A DNA stretch of 64,000 nucleotides from Paratinospora sagittata (GCA_035771175.1 CM069603.1:26264286-26328285); one strand, 5' to 3'. Positions 9,379-22,070 are shown, numbered from the stretch's first letter. Numbers and translations are program-made. Notes: generated by a model from the letters alone, not told the origin.

Positions 9379-10382
9379 TCATGAAAAAAGAATGTTCTGA
9401 TAAAACATTAGAACGTTCTGAAAAGATTCAAAAAGTTCTGAAAAAGGTTTTGAACAGTTCTGAAAAGTGTATCAGAAAAAGTGGAAATAGTAGTTTTATG
9501 ACAGTGTTGGATTAGCATCCTGATTTGCCAATCAGTGTCTTGACACGTAAAGCCAACTTTGTCATTTTATTCCTTGAGGGCGCTTATAGACTATAAGCAT
9601 CTTGCTGAACTGTGAAGTGAAGGCGCTACTGGAACGTAAGCATTTTGACTTACTTAACGTTTAAAATCGAATAAAGTTGTGAGGGCGCTATTTAAAGATA
9701 AGCATCCTGACTTGTTTTTGAAACACTTAAAATCACAAGGACGCTACTAACGGCGTAAGCATCCTAACATTCAAAGCATGAAAACATAAGGGTGCTACTG
9801 GACCGTCAACATCCTGATGTTTAAAAATATCAGCGAGCTGATGTTCAATCAGTGTCCTGATAAGTTCCTTTGTTGATTCAATGAGGGCGCTACTGACAAA
9901 GTAAGCATCCTGATAGATATGAACTTCTCAACCTTGAACATTATCAGTGTCTTAATGGATACTATAAAATTGTTTTAATATTTGTGAACTTTTAAAGCTC
10001 GATAAAACAAGATTAAAATCTCGGTATGTTTGAATTAAATTTATTATAGAAAGTTCATTACAAGTGATCGAAAAATACTTCAAAATCAAATCAACTAAAC
10101 CATGCAATCATGCATATTACTGAATCATATGATAAAAAGATGTTCTACAACCTAAACACAATCTAATAGCACACAAATATGTCTTCGAACGATCATGATC
10201 TTCAAATTGAACTTGATAGCTCTTTCACCATGCATTATCGATTTTTTGGGTGAGCTTTCATTTGAGATTAGATGTGCAATGCATATAGTTTTATCATAAT
10301 CAGAATGTGGTTTGTAATCATAAAAATGTCTTTCTTATAAGGGACATATTGTGTAAGGGACATAAGGATAATTGGTTCAACA
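9379..10382 (-). repeat. E1 3' LTR, truncated (start half only)
   Basis: On the minus strand it starts TGTTGAACCAATTATCC right after the polypurine tract. It matches the first half of the E1 5' LTR, including part of the GGACGCT array (9500-9960 in + coordinates). It breaks off near 9379 in the block around ATGAAAAAAGAATGTTC. Relative to the 5' LTR it lacks at least one array unit and a block of three units. It shows many GCGTCCT to GCATCCT changes. Confidence 0.85.
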
Positions 10383-10398
10383 ATCTCCCCCTTTTTTA
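10383..10398 (-). promoter_or_regulatory. Polypurine tract of E1
   Basis: On the minus strand AAAAAAGGGGGAGAT directly precedes the LTR start TGTTGAACC. This is the plus-strand DNA priming site of LTR elements and fixes the 3' LTR border at 10,382. Confidence 0.85.
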
Positions 10399-10764
10399 TG
10401 GTTTCAACACATTACTATAGGTTTTGAAGCAAGCTAAATGTTGATATGAATGTATGGTAAGAATGTTATGCAATGCAATGATAATGTTATGCATTACTAA
10501 TAATAACGTTCCTTGTTTTCATATGATACGAATTTAGCACCAAGGAATGATGTTTCAGTTAATCTTCCTCTGACTCTATGATGCTTTAAAGATATTGCTT
10601 CTCACTCTTTTGAAAACATCAAAATGAGTAAAGTAGCCATGAGGCACTTCTCCTTTTAATGAGGCATGCATCAAAATATCATAAGTAAAATGCAGAAAAC
10701 ATTCCAAACTCACGTCGAATGTGAACAAACTGGTCCTTAGGTAAGGGTTCAGTGAAAATATCAG
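10399..10764 (-). other. E1 3' untranslated region
   Basis: AT-rich DNA between the RNase H remnant and the polypurine tract. Degraded RNase H C-terminal codons may extend slightly into it. No other feature seen. Confidence 0.5.
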
Positions 10765-12034
10765 TCAGTTGTTCTTTTGTGCCAATGCGAGACAATATAA
10801 CTTCTCCATTTTGCTCATGATCTCATAAAAAATGATGTTTGATTTGAATGTTTTAGTTTGGGAGTGCAATACATGATTCTTTGATATATTAATAGCACTA
10901 GTATTGTCACACAAAATTTCAGTACATTCTACAAGCACTTGGTAGTCTTGAAGTTGTTGTTTCATGTACAAGACCTAAGAACAACAACTTTCAGCTGCAA
11001 CATATTTTGTTTCAGTTGTGGATAGTGTCACTGAGTGTTGCTTCTTGCTAAACTAGAAAATTAAAGAATTTCCAAGAAAGTGACAAAATCCAAAGGTACT
11101 TTTCCAATCAGTTAGACTCCCTGCATAATCAAAATCTATATAACTTTTCAGTTCAAATGAAGTACTTTTGGAATACCAAATTCCTAAGTTAGTTGTGTCA
11201 TTTATGTATCTGAATATTCGTTTGACACATTTTAAGTGAGATTCTGTAGGTTTTGATTGAAATCTTGCACAAAGACAGTCACTAAACATAATGTCAGGTC
11301 TACTTACTGTGAGGTACAAAAGACTTCCAATCATACTTCTATAAAGTTTAGGATCAATTGGTTTCCCTTTTTCATCTTTATCTATTTTGATCGCTGAGTT
11401 GCAAAAAGTATCAATTGATTTCAAATTGTTCATCTGAAATATTTTAACCATTTCCTTGGCATACTTTGATTGACTTATAAATGTGCCATTTGTCAATTGC
11501 TTAATCTGCAAGCCAAGAAAGTATGTAAGTTCTCCCATCATACTCATTTCAAATTATTTTTGCATTAATTGTGAAAACTCATTACACAACACTTTGTTTG
11601 ATGCGCCAATAATGATATCGTCCACATATATTTGAACAATAAGCATATTATCATTATGGTGTTTTATAAACAAGGTTGGATCAAGTTTTTCCTTTTGAAA
11701 TTTATGATCTATTAGAAATGAACTCAGTCAATCATACCAAGATCTTGGAGCCTGTCTTAATCCATATAAGGCTTTGTGGAGTTTGAACACATATTACGGG
11801 CCTTGAGCATCCTCAAACCTTAGAGGTTGTTCCACACATACCTCTTCATTGATGTAACCATTGAGAAATGCACTCTTTACATCCATTTGGTATAAGGGAA
11901 AATCCTTGTAACAAGCATAGGCAAGTGGCATCCTTCTTGCCTCTAATCTTGCTACTGGGGCAAAGGCTTCTTCAAAGTCTATACCTTCTTCTTGGTTGTA
12001 CCCTTGTGCAACCAGTCGAACCTTATTCCAGACA
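10765..12034 (-). pseudogene. pol: Copia reverse transcriptase and RNase H of E1 (C-terminal half of pol)
   Basis: From 12,034 downward the minus strand reads RT with [47 protein letters not shown] and the catalytic IYVDDIIIGAS. An intact frame (11,547-11,053) follows with GELTYFLGLQIKQL, YRSMIGSLLYLTVSRPDIMF and the RNase H entry. The last frame (10,971-10,765) contains CDNTSAINISKN. The metal-binding RT pair DD is present. Stops before and after the 164-residue frame and a frameshift at the element C junction make it non-functional. The missing first codons of this domain lie at 37,465-37,545. Confidence 0.9.
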
Positions 12035-12039
12035 ATGAT

Positions 12040-12958
12040 TGTAACACCCTAGAAATCATTTCATCTAGCCCATAACCCGTTTGTATTTTTGCCCAAACTC
12101 TATGTGCTCACCTTGGTATGTATGTTTGTGTGTTTGATGTGTGATTATTGCTTATATAAAAGAAAGTATTATTAGTGGTGGTGGTGTTATTATAGAAAGT
12201 ATTATTGGTGGTGTTATTATTGTTATTAATATCATTTGCCATATTAATACTATTGTGAGTGGCTTGTTGGAGAAGTTTCACATAAGTAACTTGTTAATCA
12301 AGTCATCATCTTGACCTGTGACTTGTTGAAAAGACCTCATTAAATGTCCTCATTTAATGTACCTTTGATATATGAGAAGGTTGTAGTTCAACACATGGTA
12401 AATATGACGTTTATATTGGAATATGTTGTGTCTATGTGTTGATTATATGTCCTTTATTTACATATGTCTATTGTTTTGATTATTTTGATACATATGTAAT
12501 CTATAACATTTGTTAAACCTAGTTGGTGAGAGGGATTATGGTTGTTGATGTATATTGGAATTGTGGCCTTGGATTGATGTATTTGGTTATATACTTTGGA
12601 CTTGGATTTGATGATGAGTTTAGGCTCATGGCCTTAGACTATTTTGGATGTATGTTGGAGACTTTTGATCATGGTTGTACGTTCATTTGAAGACTATTAT
12701 GATCTTTATGTTTATTATCTTTGGATTCATGTGGATGTGTATGTAATTGATAATTAGAATTGCTAAGTCTATCAGGTTTGATGTGGTTCAAAAAAAAAAT
12801 TTGGGACTTTATTTAAGAGTCTGGTTGAGGCTTGTATTGTCCCGATCATCTCATGGGATGATTTGAGGTGGTCGTGGATGCCTACTTCGGGCGTCGCACC
12901 CTGACACTTTCGCACGCTAATCCATGAGGGATGGCGGTCTAGGGTGTGGGTCGCCACA
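12040..12958 (+). repeat. Element C 5' LTR, short form (919 bp)
   Basis: Begins TGTAACACCCTAGAAATC and ends GTGTGGGTCGCCACA. It aligns with both ends of the 3' LTR but lacks the middle 2.2 kb present there (about 34,705-36,943). The junction is near 12,447 at GATTATATGTCC, with ATG as a plausible microhomology. The missing part holds the probable promoter, so this copy could not start transcription normally. Contains the conserved terminal block CATCTCATGGGATGATTTG... GGCGTCG. Confidence 0.88.
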
Positions 12959-12974
12959 TTTGGTATCAGAGCCC
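12959..12974 (+). promoter_or_regulatory. Primer-binding site of element C (initiator Met tRNA)
   Basis: TTTGGTATCAGAGCCC lies directly after the 5' LTR end. TGGTATCAGAGC is the usual plant initiator-tRNA complement. Confidence 0.88.
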
Positions 12975-13186
12975 ATGTTTATTTAGGTTTGGTCTAGACT
13001 TAGAGACTTTGACCTAGATTGATCTAGTTGAGAGGTTTAGGTGATTAAAAGCATAAATGATAACTTAAAAGTGTTACTACTCTATTTTGTGTGTGTATTA
13101 CATATTATGGGTAGCTACGAGGCTTTCGGGGTATTACTTGGATGATCACGTGAATGATTGGTTGTTGTGTTATGCTCCTTAGAGTC

Positions 13187-14390
13187 ATGATAAGAAGTGG
13201 AAGAAGACAACCACACATGGATTCATCTGAGGAAGATGATCGAATGAGGAGGCTGGAGAACTTGTTGGTACACAGGGCCGTTTGATGGCCGCTCAGACAG
13301 CTCAGATCCAGGAGCTGATTAGGAGGACCGAGACTACTGCACCACAACCACCTCCAATTGTACCCCAGGAGGATGGTGTTGGTGAGGTTGAGGCCGACCC
13401 TATGAGAGATGAAGATGTTGTTGAGCCCCTATGGCTGCACCATAACCAGAGATTGCACCCGCACCCGTTCCTATTCCAGCCTGAGGCCCTTCAGACCATC
13501 AGATCAAGAAGGTGAAAAAGTTCATGAAGCTGAAGCCTGAGAAGTTCTATGGAGGAGTAAAACTAAAAAAGGCAGAGGATTGGTTGAAGAACGTAGAGAA
13601 GATTGCTATGACTCTTAGCCTTGATGAGGAGGCTCAGGTGCTTTGTTCTACCCATATGCTGGAGGGTGATGCAGATGATTGGTGGACATCTGTATTGAAG
13701 AACCGAGGCACAGTTCAGGGTTGGCAGTCGTTCGGGCAACTATTCCTTGAGGCCTATGTTCCTGCTACTAAGAAGATGTAGAAAAGGCATGAGTTCATGA
13801 ACCTTAGGAAGGGCACAATGTCTGCTTATGCTCCGGGTTTGGTACAGTCGACTAAGGACCAGATCACACAGTTCATGTTGGGATTGAGGCCAGCTATCAG
13901 GCAGGCCTTGTCAGTGACTGAGATGGCCGAGTTCAGGACCATGACCAAGAGGATAGCACAATTTGAGCAACATGAGCATATTGAGGGACAGACTAGACCC
14001 GCAGTTCAGGCACCTCAGCAGTTTTAGGCCGAGACGGGTGGAAAGAACTCCTTGAATGAGAGGAAATGGGGGAAGAAAAGGAAGTTTCAGATGGGGACAC
14101 AGTCTGAGGGTGCTCTGAGTGAGTCATCTCACGTCCAGACAGGTGTCTGATCTTGACCATTCGCAGTACCTTCTACCCCAGTGGCCAGTCAGGCACAAAG
14201 GCCACCACTTCTATAGTCAGGCCGAGGTCAAGGCAAAGGCAAAGGTGGTAACGGGGCTGCATCCCAGTCAGGGTCTAGTGCTCTGAGAGCTCATTTCATT
14301 TGTTATCAGTGTGGTCATCTGGGTCACAGGAAGATTGAATGTCTAAACCCACCTTTGGCATCTCCGGGTACAGTGTAGCAGTCCAGTGGC
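13187..14390 (+). pseudogene. gag: Gypsy gag of element C
   Basis: Starts at the ATG reading MIRSGRRQPHMDSSEEDDRM, which matches the start of the G3 gag (MRRSERLRQQ). A frameshift near 13,285 and stops split it. The capsid-like part at 13,512-14,027 contains FMKLKPEKFYGG, AEDWLKNVEKI, CSTHMLEGDADDWW, FLEAYVP and YAPGLVQSTKDQITQFMLGL. The nucleocapsid zinc knuckle CYQCGHLGHRKIEC (near 14,303) keeps the CX2CX4HX4C spacing. The leader 12,975-13,186 is AT-rich and non-coding. Confidence 0.85.
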
Positions 14391-16286
14391 ACAAAGATTT
14401 CCAAGGCAGCCCCCGAGCCAAATCCAGCCGCATCGAGGACCTTAGTGGAAGGTACTCTTCATATTTGTGATATTTCGATGCATGTTTTATTTGATGTTGG
14501 ATCTACTTTGTCTTTCATATCTGAACGCATGGTAGATAGATTGCATTTGACTCTCGTTTGAGCTAGTACATGGTTAGTTGTGAGTATTGTAGCTGGGGAG
14601 AGAACCTACCCGAATCTAGTTTGTGAGAAATCTGTTGTGAGAGTTGGGGATTTTGAGATGCCCGTAGACCTTAAAGTCCTAGAGTTCCTTGAGTTTGATG
14701 CAATCCTTGGGATGGATTGGCTCGCCGCATACCATGCAGTGATTGATTGCTTTACGAAGAGAGTCATTTTCCAAATCCCTGGACATTCTAAGTTCACATT
14801 GCAAGGGAGAGCATCGAACCAACCAATTAGCAGAGGTAAATTGGTAACTGATGGAAACAGAGAGATCTTAGTTGGGATAGTGCCAGAAGATGATGAGACC
14901 AGTGGGATGAGACTTGAAGGCATCCCTGTAGTGAGGGATTTTCCTAATGTGTTTCCTTTGGACCCTCCCGGATTGCCTACGAAGAGGGAAATCAACTTTA
15001 TCATTGAGCTTGTCCCTGGTACGAAGCCTGTCTCCATGGCACCATATAGAATGGCGCCGGTTGAGTTGATTGAGTTGTAGAAACAACTTGAGGAGTTGTT
15101 GGCTAAGGGCTTCATTAGCCCGAGCATGTCACCTTGGGGAGCTCTAGTTCTTTTCGTCAAAAAGAAGGATGGGAGTTTGTGGTTATGTATCGACTACCGC
15201 CAACCCAATAGGGTGACCATTAAGAATAAGTATCCTCTACTGAGGATCGATGATCTGTTTGACCAGCTGAAGGGAGCGAGATTCATCTTAAAGATTGATC
15301 TACGTTCCGATTATCATCAGCTGAGGATCAGGGATGAAGATGTGCCTAAGACAACTTTCAGGACCCGATATGGACATTACGAGTTTCTTGTGATGCCTTT
15401 TGGTGTGACTAATGCACTGGCGATGTTCATGGACCTAATGCAGAGAGTCTTTAGGCAGTATCTAGATAAGTTTGTCATCGTCTTTATTGATGACATATTG
15501 GTGTACTCCAAAACTCGGGCTGAGCATGATGAACACCTCAGAGTGACCTTGCAGATTCTAAGAGAGCATAGATTGTATGCAAAGCTGAGCAAGTGCAAGT
15601 TTTGGATTACCGAGGTGAAGTTCTTCGGTCATGTGGTGAGTTCAGAGGGGGTTTTAGTTGATTCATGCAAAGTCGAAGCCATTATCAATTGGCCCAGACC
15701 TACCACAGTGGCCGAGATCAAGAGCTTTTTAGGTTTAGCAGGTTATTATAAGAGATTTGTACAGGGCTTCTCTAGGTTGGTTGCACCTCTTACTAGGCTT
15801 ACCCAGAAAGATGTTCCCTTTGTGTGGGCGGATGAGTGTGAGAATGCCTTTCTACAGCTGAAAAAGAGGTTGACATTTGCTCTAGTATTGATTCTAACGG
15901 AGCCTGGTCAGGAGTTGGTTATCTACACTGATGCCTCTCGTATCGACTTAGGGTGTGTGTTTATGCAAAAGGATAGGGTCATTGCTTATGCATTGAGGCA
16001 GTTGAAGGTGCAAGAGAAGAACTTTTTTGTTCATGACTTAGAGTCGGCCGCAGTGGTTTTCGCTTTGAAGATTTGGAGGCATTATCTCTATGGTGAGAAG
16101 TTCACCTTGCATTCTAACCACAAGAGCCTCAAGTATTTGTTTTCTCATAAAGAATTGAATATGAGGCAGAGAAGGAGGTTAGAGCTCCTAAAGGACTATA
16201 ATTTGACATTGGAATACCATCCTTGTAAGGCCAATGTAGTGGCTGATGCATTGAGCAGGAAGAGGGTAGAGACAGTTATGGTGGCG
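14391..16286 (+). pseudogene. pol: Gypsy protease, reverse transcriptase and RNase H of element C (first pol part)
   Basis: The protease region reads LFDVGSTLSFIS, where the usual catalytic DSG is DVG. It continues with FDAILGMDWLAAYHAVIDC. After one stop (15,078) a long frame (15,096-16,289) carries [34 protein letters not shown] (usual G changed to D), [16 protein letters not shown] and FIDDILVYS with the DD pair. RNase H follows with [12 protein letters not shown], and the frame ends at [17 protein letters not shown]. It is cut at 16,286 by element A; pol resumes at 32,752. Domain order is gypsy. Confidence 0.92.
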
Positions 16287-17571
16287 TGATAAGTTGAGTT
16301 TTAATAGTTAGTTTGCATCTTAATTTGATAGATTTTTGTGTTCATTCGATTAGTTTTTAGGTGTTTTTGCTTGATTAATATACTTAATTGTTTTAGATGC
16401 ATTTAGGCTTTATCTTAGGTATTGATAGGTTTTTATCATGAATAAATGACTTATTCATACATGTTAATATCATAGAAGTCATATGTTTTGAGTATATTTC
16501 ATTGTAGTTTATTTTTTGATCAATTGCTTAGAATTTACACTTGTTTTGATTTGTTTTTTAGGTAAATAAAGAGTCCAAAGTAGGTTGAATCAAGGAAAAT
16601 TGATGTTCAAAAGAGGCTATATAAACATGTGCAAAGCATGTGCAAGAAGTGGAAGAAAATTGGTTAAGTCCACAATAAAGAAGTTGAAGCGGAGCAGAAA
16701 AAATGGCTAAGTCCACAACTGAGCACAAAAACGAGGCTCTGGGAATCGCGGTGCCCATCGCGGCGCCAGGGATTCTAGCTGCTTTTTCTAGCAACTCTTC
16801 TCGATTTAGCAAGTTTTCGAATAGATATTGGATGACTTAGGGGGCATATGAGATATGGATATTTAGGGTTTTGAAGGAGAGGCAAGTGAAGGATCGAAGA
16901 AGAAAAAAAGTTGCAAGTTTGAGAAAAGGAGAAGAAAGAGAGTCCACCATTGACAAAGGGGGTTTCTTCATTTATCTTTTAATCTTAGTTTGTTTCCATG
17001 TTTTCTTCCTTCAATCTCTATCTTGTATCTTTGAATATGAACATGAGTTAAACTTTTAATCTAGAGGTTTGATTAAACCATGTTGGATCTTATGAGTTGA
17101 AGTATTTTAGTGTTGATTGATTGTTTCTCTTGGTTTATTTATGTTTTCCAAATCTTAATGCTTTCAAATTGCTGATCACCTTTTGAATGATAATAGACTT
17201 AGAATCTATCACTCGGGAGGTGGGATTTTGAGTTAGATTGGGAAAAACATAACCTTGGAAATCCATGTCGAGTTGGGAAGCCCATGGATCCCTTTGAAGT
17301 TGTTAAAAAGAATTATAGATCATAATGAAATTCTCACGTATTGATTTGCAGATTCGGGAGAGCGGAATTAGTATATTGAGAATATATATTCAATTTATCA
17401 CTTGGGAGAGGGAATTGGATCTAATTGGATTCTTGACTTGTAAAACAAAGAACCAACTCAATAATACAATCCATTGAAATCATAAGAGCAAACATGGTGA
17501 GATCACCCTCTAGAAATACAAATCCATATTATTGATTTCTCTCAAATTTATGACTTTATCTTATTTATTTC
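16287..17571 (+). repeat. Element A 5' LTR, first part
   Basis: Starts TGATAAGTTGAGTTTTAATAG, nearly identical to the 3' LTR at 31,195. It contains a GC-rich patch near 16,740-16,775 (ATCGCGGTGCCCATCGCGG). The small open frames overlapping it (16,558-17,059) are not conserved in the other LTR copy and are not called as genes. It is interrupted at 17,571 by B and resumes at 27,515. Confidence 0.9.
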
Positions 17572-19059
17572 CGATGGTGTAAATTCAGATTCGCAAGTGT
17601 ACAAATAGTCAAGTTATAATAAATTTGAGGTGATTGGGTTATCGTATCCATAGGGATTGTTTACCTCAACAATTACCGTTTTCACTAATTTCTAACTTTA
17701 TCTAGCGATCAAATTATAGAGATTCAAATATTTAAATAACAAATAATTCTAATCAAACGAATAATTATGGAGAAATATTAATATATGAAGAATATCTATA
17801 GAATCAACTTCACCAAACTTTCAATTATGTAATCTAGATATGTTGATTATCAAATCAATTTCTTAGTCTATAAGTCAAAATCCTCACATCTCTAATTCCT
17901 TCTCTCGAGTGCCGAATTAGAACGTATCATTAAAAACAGGATTCGATCACTTGATAAAACCCTAATTCTTAACAACCCATTATACTCCGTGATTTTCCTA
18001 CAACTTCATGAAACTTTGTAAATCTCTCGATTCTACAAAATTTTCATGTCATAATCCCCTATTTCTAACCTAGAAAACCCTCTCTTGAGTGCCGCCTTCC
18101 AAGTTTAAGATCATTCGATTTGTCATCAAGAAACCGAAAGCATTAACCAAATGAAATCAAGAATAAACTATAGAAACTTCGTTGATAATAAACTAAATCT
18201 AAAATTAAAGCATAAAATTCAAGTTAGGATCCATCTCCTCTCTAGAAAATAAACTTAGTTCATAGCTTGAATGAAAACAACAAAGATATGGAGAAAAACT
18301 TAATAATAAACATGAATATCCAACTAGAAATCATAAGACTTGAATCTTCTTCCTTGTTTCCAAGTCTGAATCTTCGCATTCCTTGCCTCCTAGCCGTCTT
18401 GTTCTCTTCTCCCGTGTGTTCTCCCTCTTAAAATCCGTAAGGAATGATGTATTTATGTGCCCAAGCCAATAGCAAGTCGTCCAAGAGAAGTCCAAGTCGA
18501 ATTAAGAAAGTTCGCAACAAAATTATAAAGTTTCTAATTCTGAATTGCACATCTGCTTTCTTCGTCGCTGTTTTCCTTCTTGTTCTCCACTCCAAATCCA
18601 CCTAGTAACCCTTCCATATTATATTATTTCAAGTAAGGAATCCATAGAAACAAACCACGTCCAATTCGGAGTTGAATTGAGAAAGTCATGATCGAAACAA
18701 AAACGTTCGTAGTTGTTATTTTTGGCATTTTTCTTGCGGACTAAGCCTATTTTTAGCCCCTTTTTGACATGTATTCTTCATGCTTCTCCTTTGCAACTTC
18801 TTGTATATGTTTTCATCATCCAAAATCATGACTAACACATCTAAACACCTTCAAAACAAATCAAATCAAATCAATAACACACTAAATTATGAAATGGATC
18901 AAATCATATACTAATAAACCAAATTAATGCATAAAAACCAATTTACTCCTATACTATCAAATGCATCAAAATTAATATAAACACATGAAACTAATGCATA
19001 AAATATCCTTTAACACACCTAAAACATGCTCTATAACCTATCTAAATATGCAACTATCA
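17572..19059 (-). repeat. B LTR1 (downstream-most LTR)
   Basis: 1488 bp. In + orientation it begins CGATGGTGTAAATTC; the first base of the expected TGATGG is mutated to C. It ends CAACTATCA. On the minus strand it is preceded by the purine tract TTTGGAGGTATT. The GC-rich patch seen in LTR3 at 27,150 is missing here. No genes. Confidence 0.9.
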
Positions 19060-20718
19060 AATACCTCCAAATATAGGACTTTGATCGTCCCGAACAAAAA
19101 GAAAACAAAACTAAAATTCAACTAACTCAATCATGAATCTACCATCCTGTTCTCAGAAAAATTAAAATTTGATTCAAAATTTACATGCATACCATTATCA
19201 TGGTCTCTAAGATCACATTGAAAAATAATAACTCATCGGAAAGTTTCAAGAGTGTCAGAGTCTAGATTTTCAATCCAACCCTTCACTTAACCTCATCTTC
19301 CATTTTGAAACATACCATCACATAGTCAATCACATAAAATCATTCATGAAATTAATAGATAAGTGCAAGCAAGTATAAAGTATAGGTGATCTCAAATATA
19401 TATAGTGTATCCCATAGGCAAATCTTTCATACCACTCTCCACTAATGTAGATCACATGCCATTTAGAATCAATAGGTCTTTCCTAGGTTGTAATGTATGG
19501 CCAAGGTTCAATGGTAGGGAAAAATCGGAACAATTTAGGCTCAAAACACCCTAACACTTTGATTCTTTGCAAACATCCACAACATTACATTTAGAACCAA
19601 ACAAAACCTTCAATAACAACACATATACCTACAAATATTCAACTTTTTCATTCAATCCCCATTCTTTTGTTTGCATTTTTTTTTCATAGAATACTACACC
19701 CCCAAACTTATTTCTTTTCATATCACGTAGGCATAGAATTCTTCTCTTTTTTTTCTTTTTTTTGGAATATAGCAAACTTTGCAAATTCCCAATATACTTT
19801 TCTTCATCACCTTCTTTTCATTCTTTTTCTCATTCCCCCTTTTAAACTTTCCAAAAAGATAACACTCCAACATAATCAAAGTGTATAAGATGCATAGGTT
19901 GAAAAATAAAGAATTTAAACATATCCGGGTCAAGTTACTTAATGCATAGGTAACAAAGAAAAGATTATAACGCTCAAAATGGGTGACTAAGGATATAATA
20001 AAAAAATAAGGTTGGCTATATGACTCAAACTTATCCAAACATAGCCTAAATCATTTTTCTCATGCCATGTTCTCTATGATTTCGCCTCAAGTGATAATCT
20101 AACTTGTTGTAGGATTTCTAGAGATCTAATATATATAACTTTACTTGCACACATCCAATCCAAACAAGTCATGATTCCACAAAATCAGCCACACTAGACA
20201 TGTAGAGAATTTCAAACAAAACCAAGTTCAAAGTTCCATCAAGCACACAGACTTATAAATTACTCTCTACATTATCCTAGAGTCATGTTCATATACATGT
20301 TCTCTTATCACTGGCCATTCAGAAAAATAAAATAAAATTAGAATCAAATCATAATTTGTAAGATCATAGGACATCCTAACCTAAAACTACCACATCTTTA
20401 CCATGACAAGTAAAAAAATCAAAACTCTCCTCCTAAACTTAAAACAAGCATTGTCCTCAATGCTTCACAATAACACCATAGCATAACATGGATGGAAATA
20501 AAGTAGTTAAGGGTAAGAAAACCCCCTATAACCCAAAAGGGTCAAAGTCACATCAGCACTCCATCCTCTCCATGTAGCTCGCAAGAGAACCCCCAAACTT
20601 GATCTAGAACCTGGGAATTAGATAACAAAAGACAAGTCATTGGTAAAGGTAGATACTAAACAACTAAAGAAACAAAATAAATGAACTAAAAACAGATGGG
20701 TTGCCTCCCAACAAGAGC
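19060..20718 (-). other. B internal region I1, 3' non-coding part
   Basis: AT-rich and non-coding; it matches 23,607-25,244 closely. On the minus strand, landmarks are the hairpin TGTTGGGAGGCAACCCA (just after the frame, about 20,698-20,714), the stem-loop AGCATTG-AGGA-CAATGCT at about 20,446-20,463, and AAGTTTGGGGGT. The frames at 19,667-20,038 lie in T- and A-rich stretches and are not called. Confidence 0.7.
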
Positions 20719-21956
20719 TTAGTTTAGAATCGTCAGCTCAACTTCCTCTACTCGCTTAAACCGAGTATGTTTCCTTATTATTTCGAACATCCTCCCATCT
20801 TCCTCATTATTCAACATTGATTGCATCATCAGACTTGTGCACTTCTCCCATAAAAATTCTGAAGAATGCTCCTCAAGTAGAAGCACAAAATCCGATGTAG
20901 CAACACTCCCTTGTAACGGAGGAATGTCATTGATGTACTCTGTTGGTGCTTTCCACGCATTTTGGCATTGATAACCAAGCACCTCGAAATGGATTTGAAT
21001 CTTGGTATCAACCCCCTCAACTTTCTCTTAATATGGGCAAACGGATCCTCAAAAGTGAATGCATATTCCTTGACATCCAAACACTCTTCCACACTAGTAG
21101 GCGTCAATTCATCATATGGCATCATAAGCTCACTTGATTGCGCATCCATGGGCAACTCTTGATCATCACACTCAAGCACATCTTGTTGAATATTCATTTC
21201 TTCTTTCTTCAAGGCTTCATAGCGTTGTATCTCTTCTAGAATAGTCAACTGTCTTGGTGGTGGTGGTGGTCGTGTCATGTCTTGATTTACTGAATCAGCT
21301 CCCTTGACATCTTCTTCATCGCTAAGAAAGGAATCTCCTTGATGTTGAGCATTAAGAGATGAAATGATTTGCCCGATATAACCCTCTATATTTTTCGCTG
21401 AAGGTTCCATTCAGTCCATTTGAGTGTTTTCCTCTATTTTTTTCATAGAATCATTAAGTAAATCTTCCAAGGACAGCTTCTTCTCCACTTGATTGTAGAC
21501 ATCTGCTTGAGGTTCCAGCTCATTCCACTGATTATTTAACTTAGGCTCACTCTTATTCGACCACTTTTCTGATAGATAATTAGTAAGTATATCTTCTAAG
21601 GATGGCTTCTTTTCCACTTGATTACGGATGCCCAGTACAGGTTGCAAGAAATTCCATTGATTTTCATAGGAGTAGTTCTCATGGTTAGAAATACCCGAAT
21701 GGCATTGATAGGGTAAAGGATCACCCATCCAATTATGTGCCCAATTGTTACCATAATGAACTTGCTCCATACATGAACTCATTCCTAAATAGCCCATGCT
21801 TGCAATTCCCATTCTCTCTACAGTAGATTGAGATCTTGCCTCAATAAGCTTGAAAACTTGTTGTTGGAGGTTAGATATTGATGCCGACAACTCTTGAATA
21901 GGATCAACTGGCCTAAAACTATATTGAAAAGTTGAGTGATTAAAATTGTACGCCAT
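20719..21956 (-). pseudogene. Orphan protein of element B (I1 copy), one stop and one frameshift
   Basis: The minus-strand frame from 21,956 begins MAYNFNHSTFQYSF and contains PVDPIQELSASISNLQQQVF, two KPSLEDILTNY/KLSLEDLLNDS-like repeats, then an in-frame TGA at 21,411. It goes on with MEPSAKNIEGYIGQ, a poly-proline stretch, LTILEEIQRYEALKKEEMN and DPFAHIKRKL. A frameshift near 20,990 moves to the frame ending VLGYQCQNAWKAPTEYIN and DGRMFEIIRKHTRFKR. The last 90 residues match element A's frame closely. I do not recognise a domain and see no zinc knuckle, protease or polymerase. Intact length would be about 410 residues. It may be a gag-like or accessory protein (inference). Confidence 0.7.
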
Positions 21957-22070
21957 TTAAAAGAAAAAAAATCAAAAAAATCAGAAAAAAAAATAAAATA
22001 AAATAAAATAAAATACTAGATTAAACTCAAGATCAATTACTAACGATATTGATGAAACTAAAGTGAAACA

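Noticed and set aside
14606..15160. 184-codon open frame on the minus strand
   Set aside because: It lies wholly opposite the gypsy protease-RT linker, which has clear family motifs on the + strand.
19667..20038. Open frames on both strands with Phe- or Lys-rich products, repeated at 24,218
   Set aside because: T/A-rich low complexity in the non-coding part of B; the repeat reflects the I1/I2 duplication, not protein conservation.
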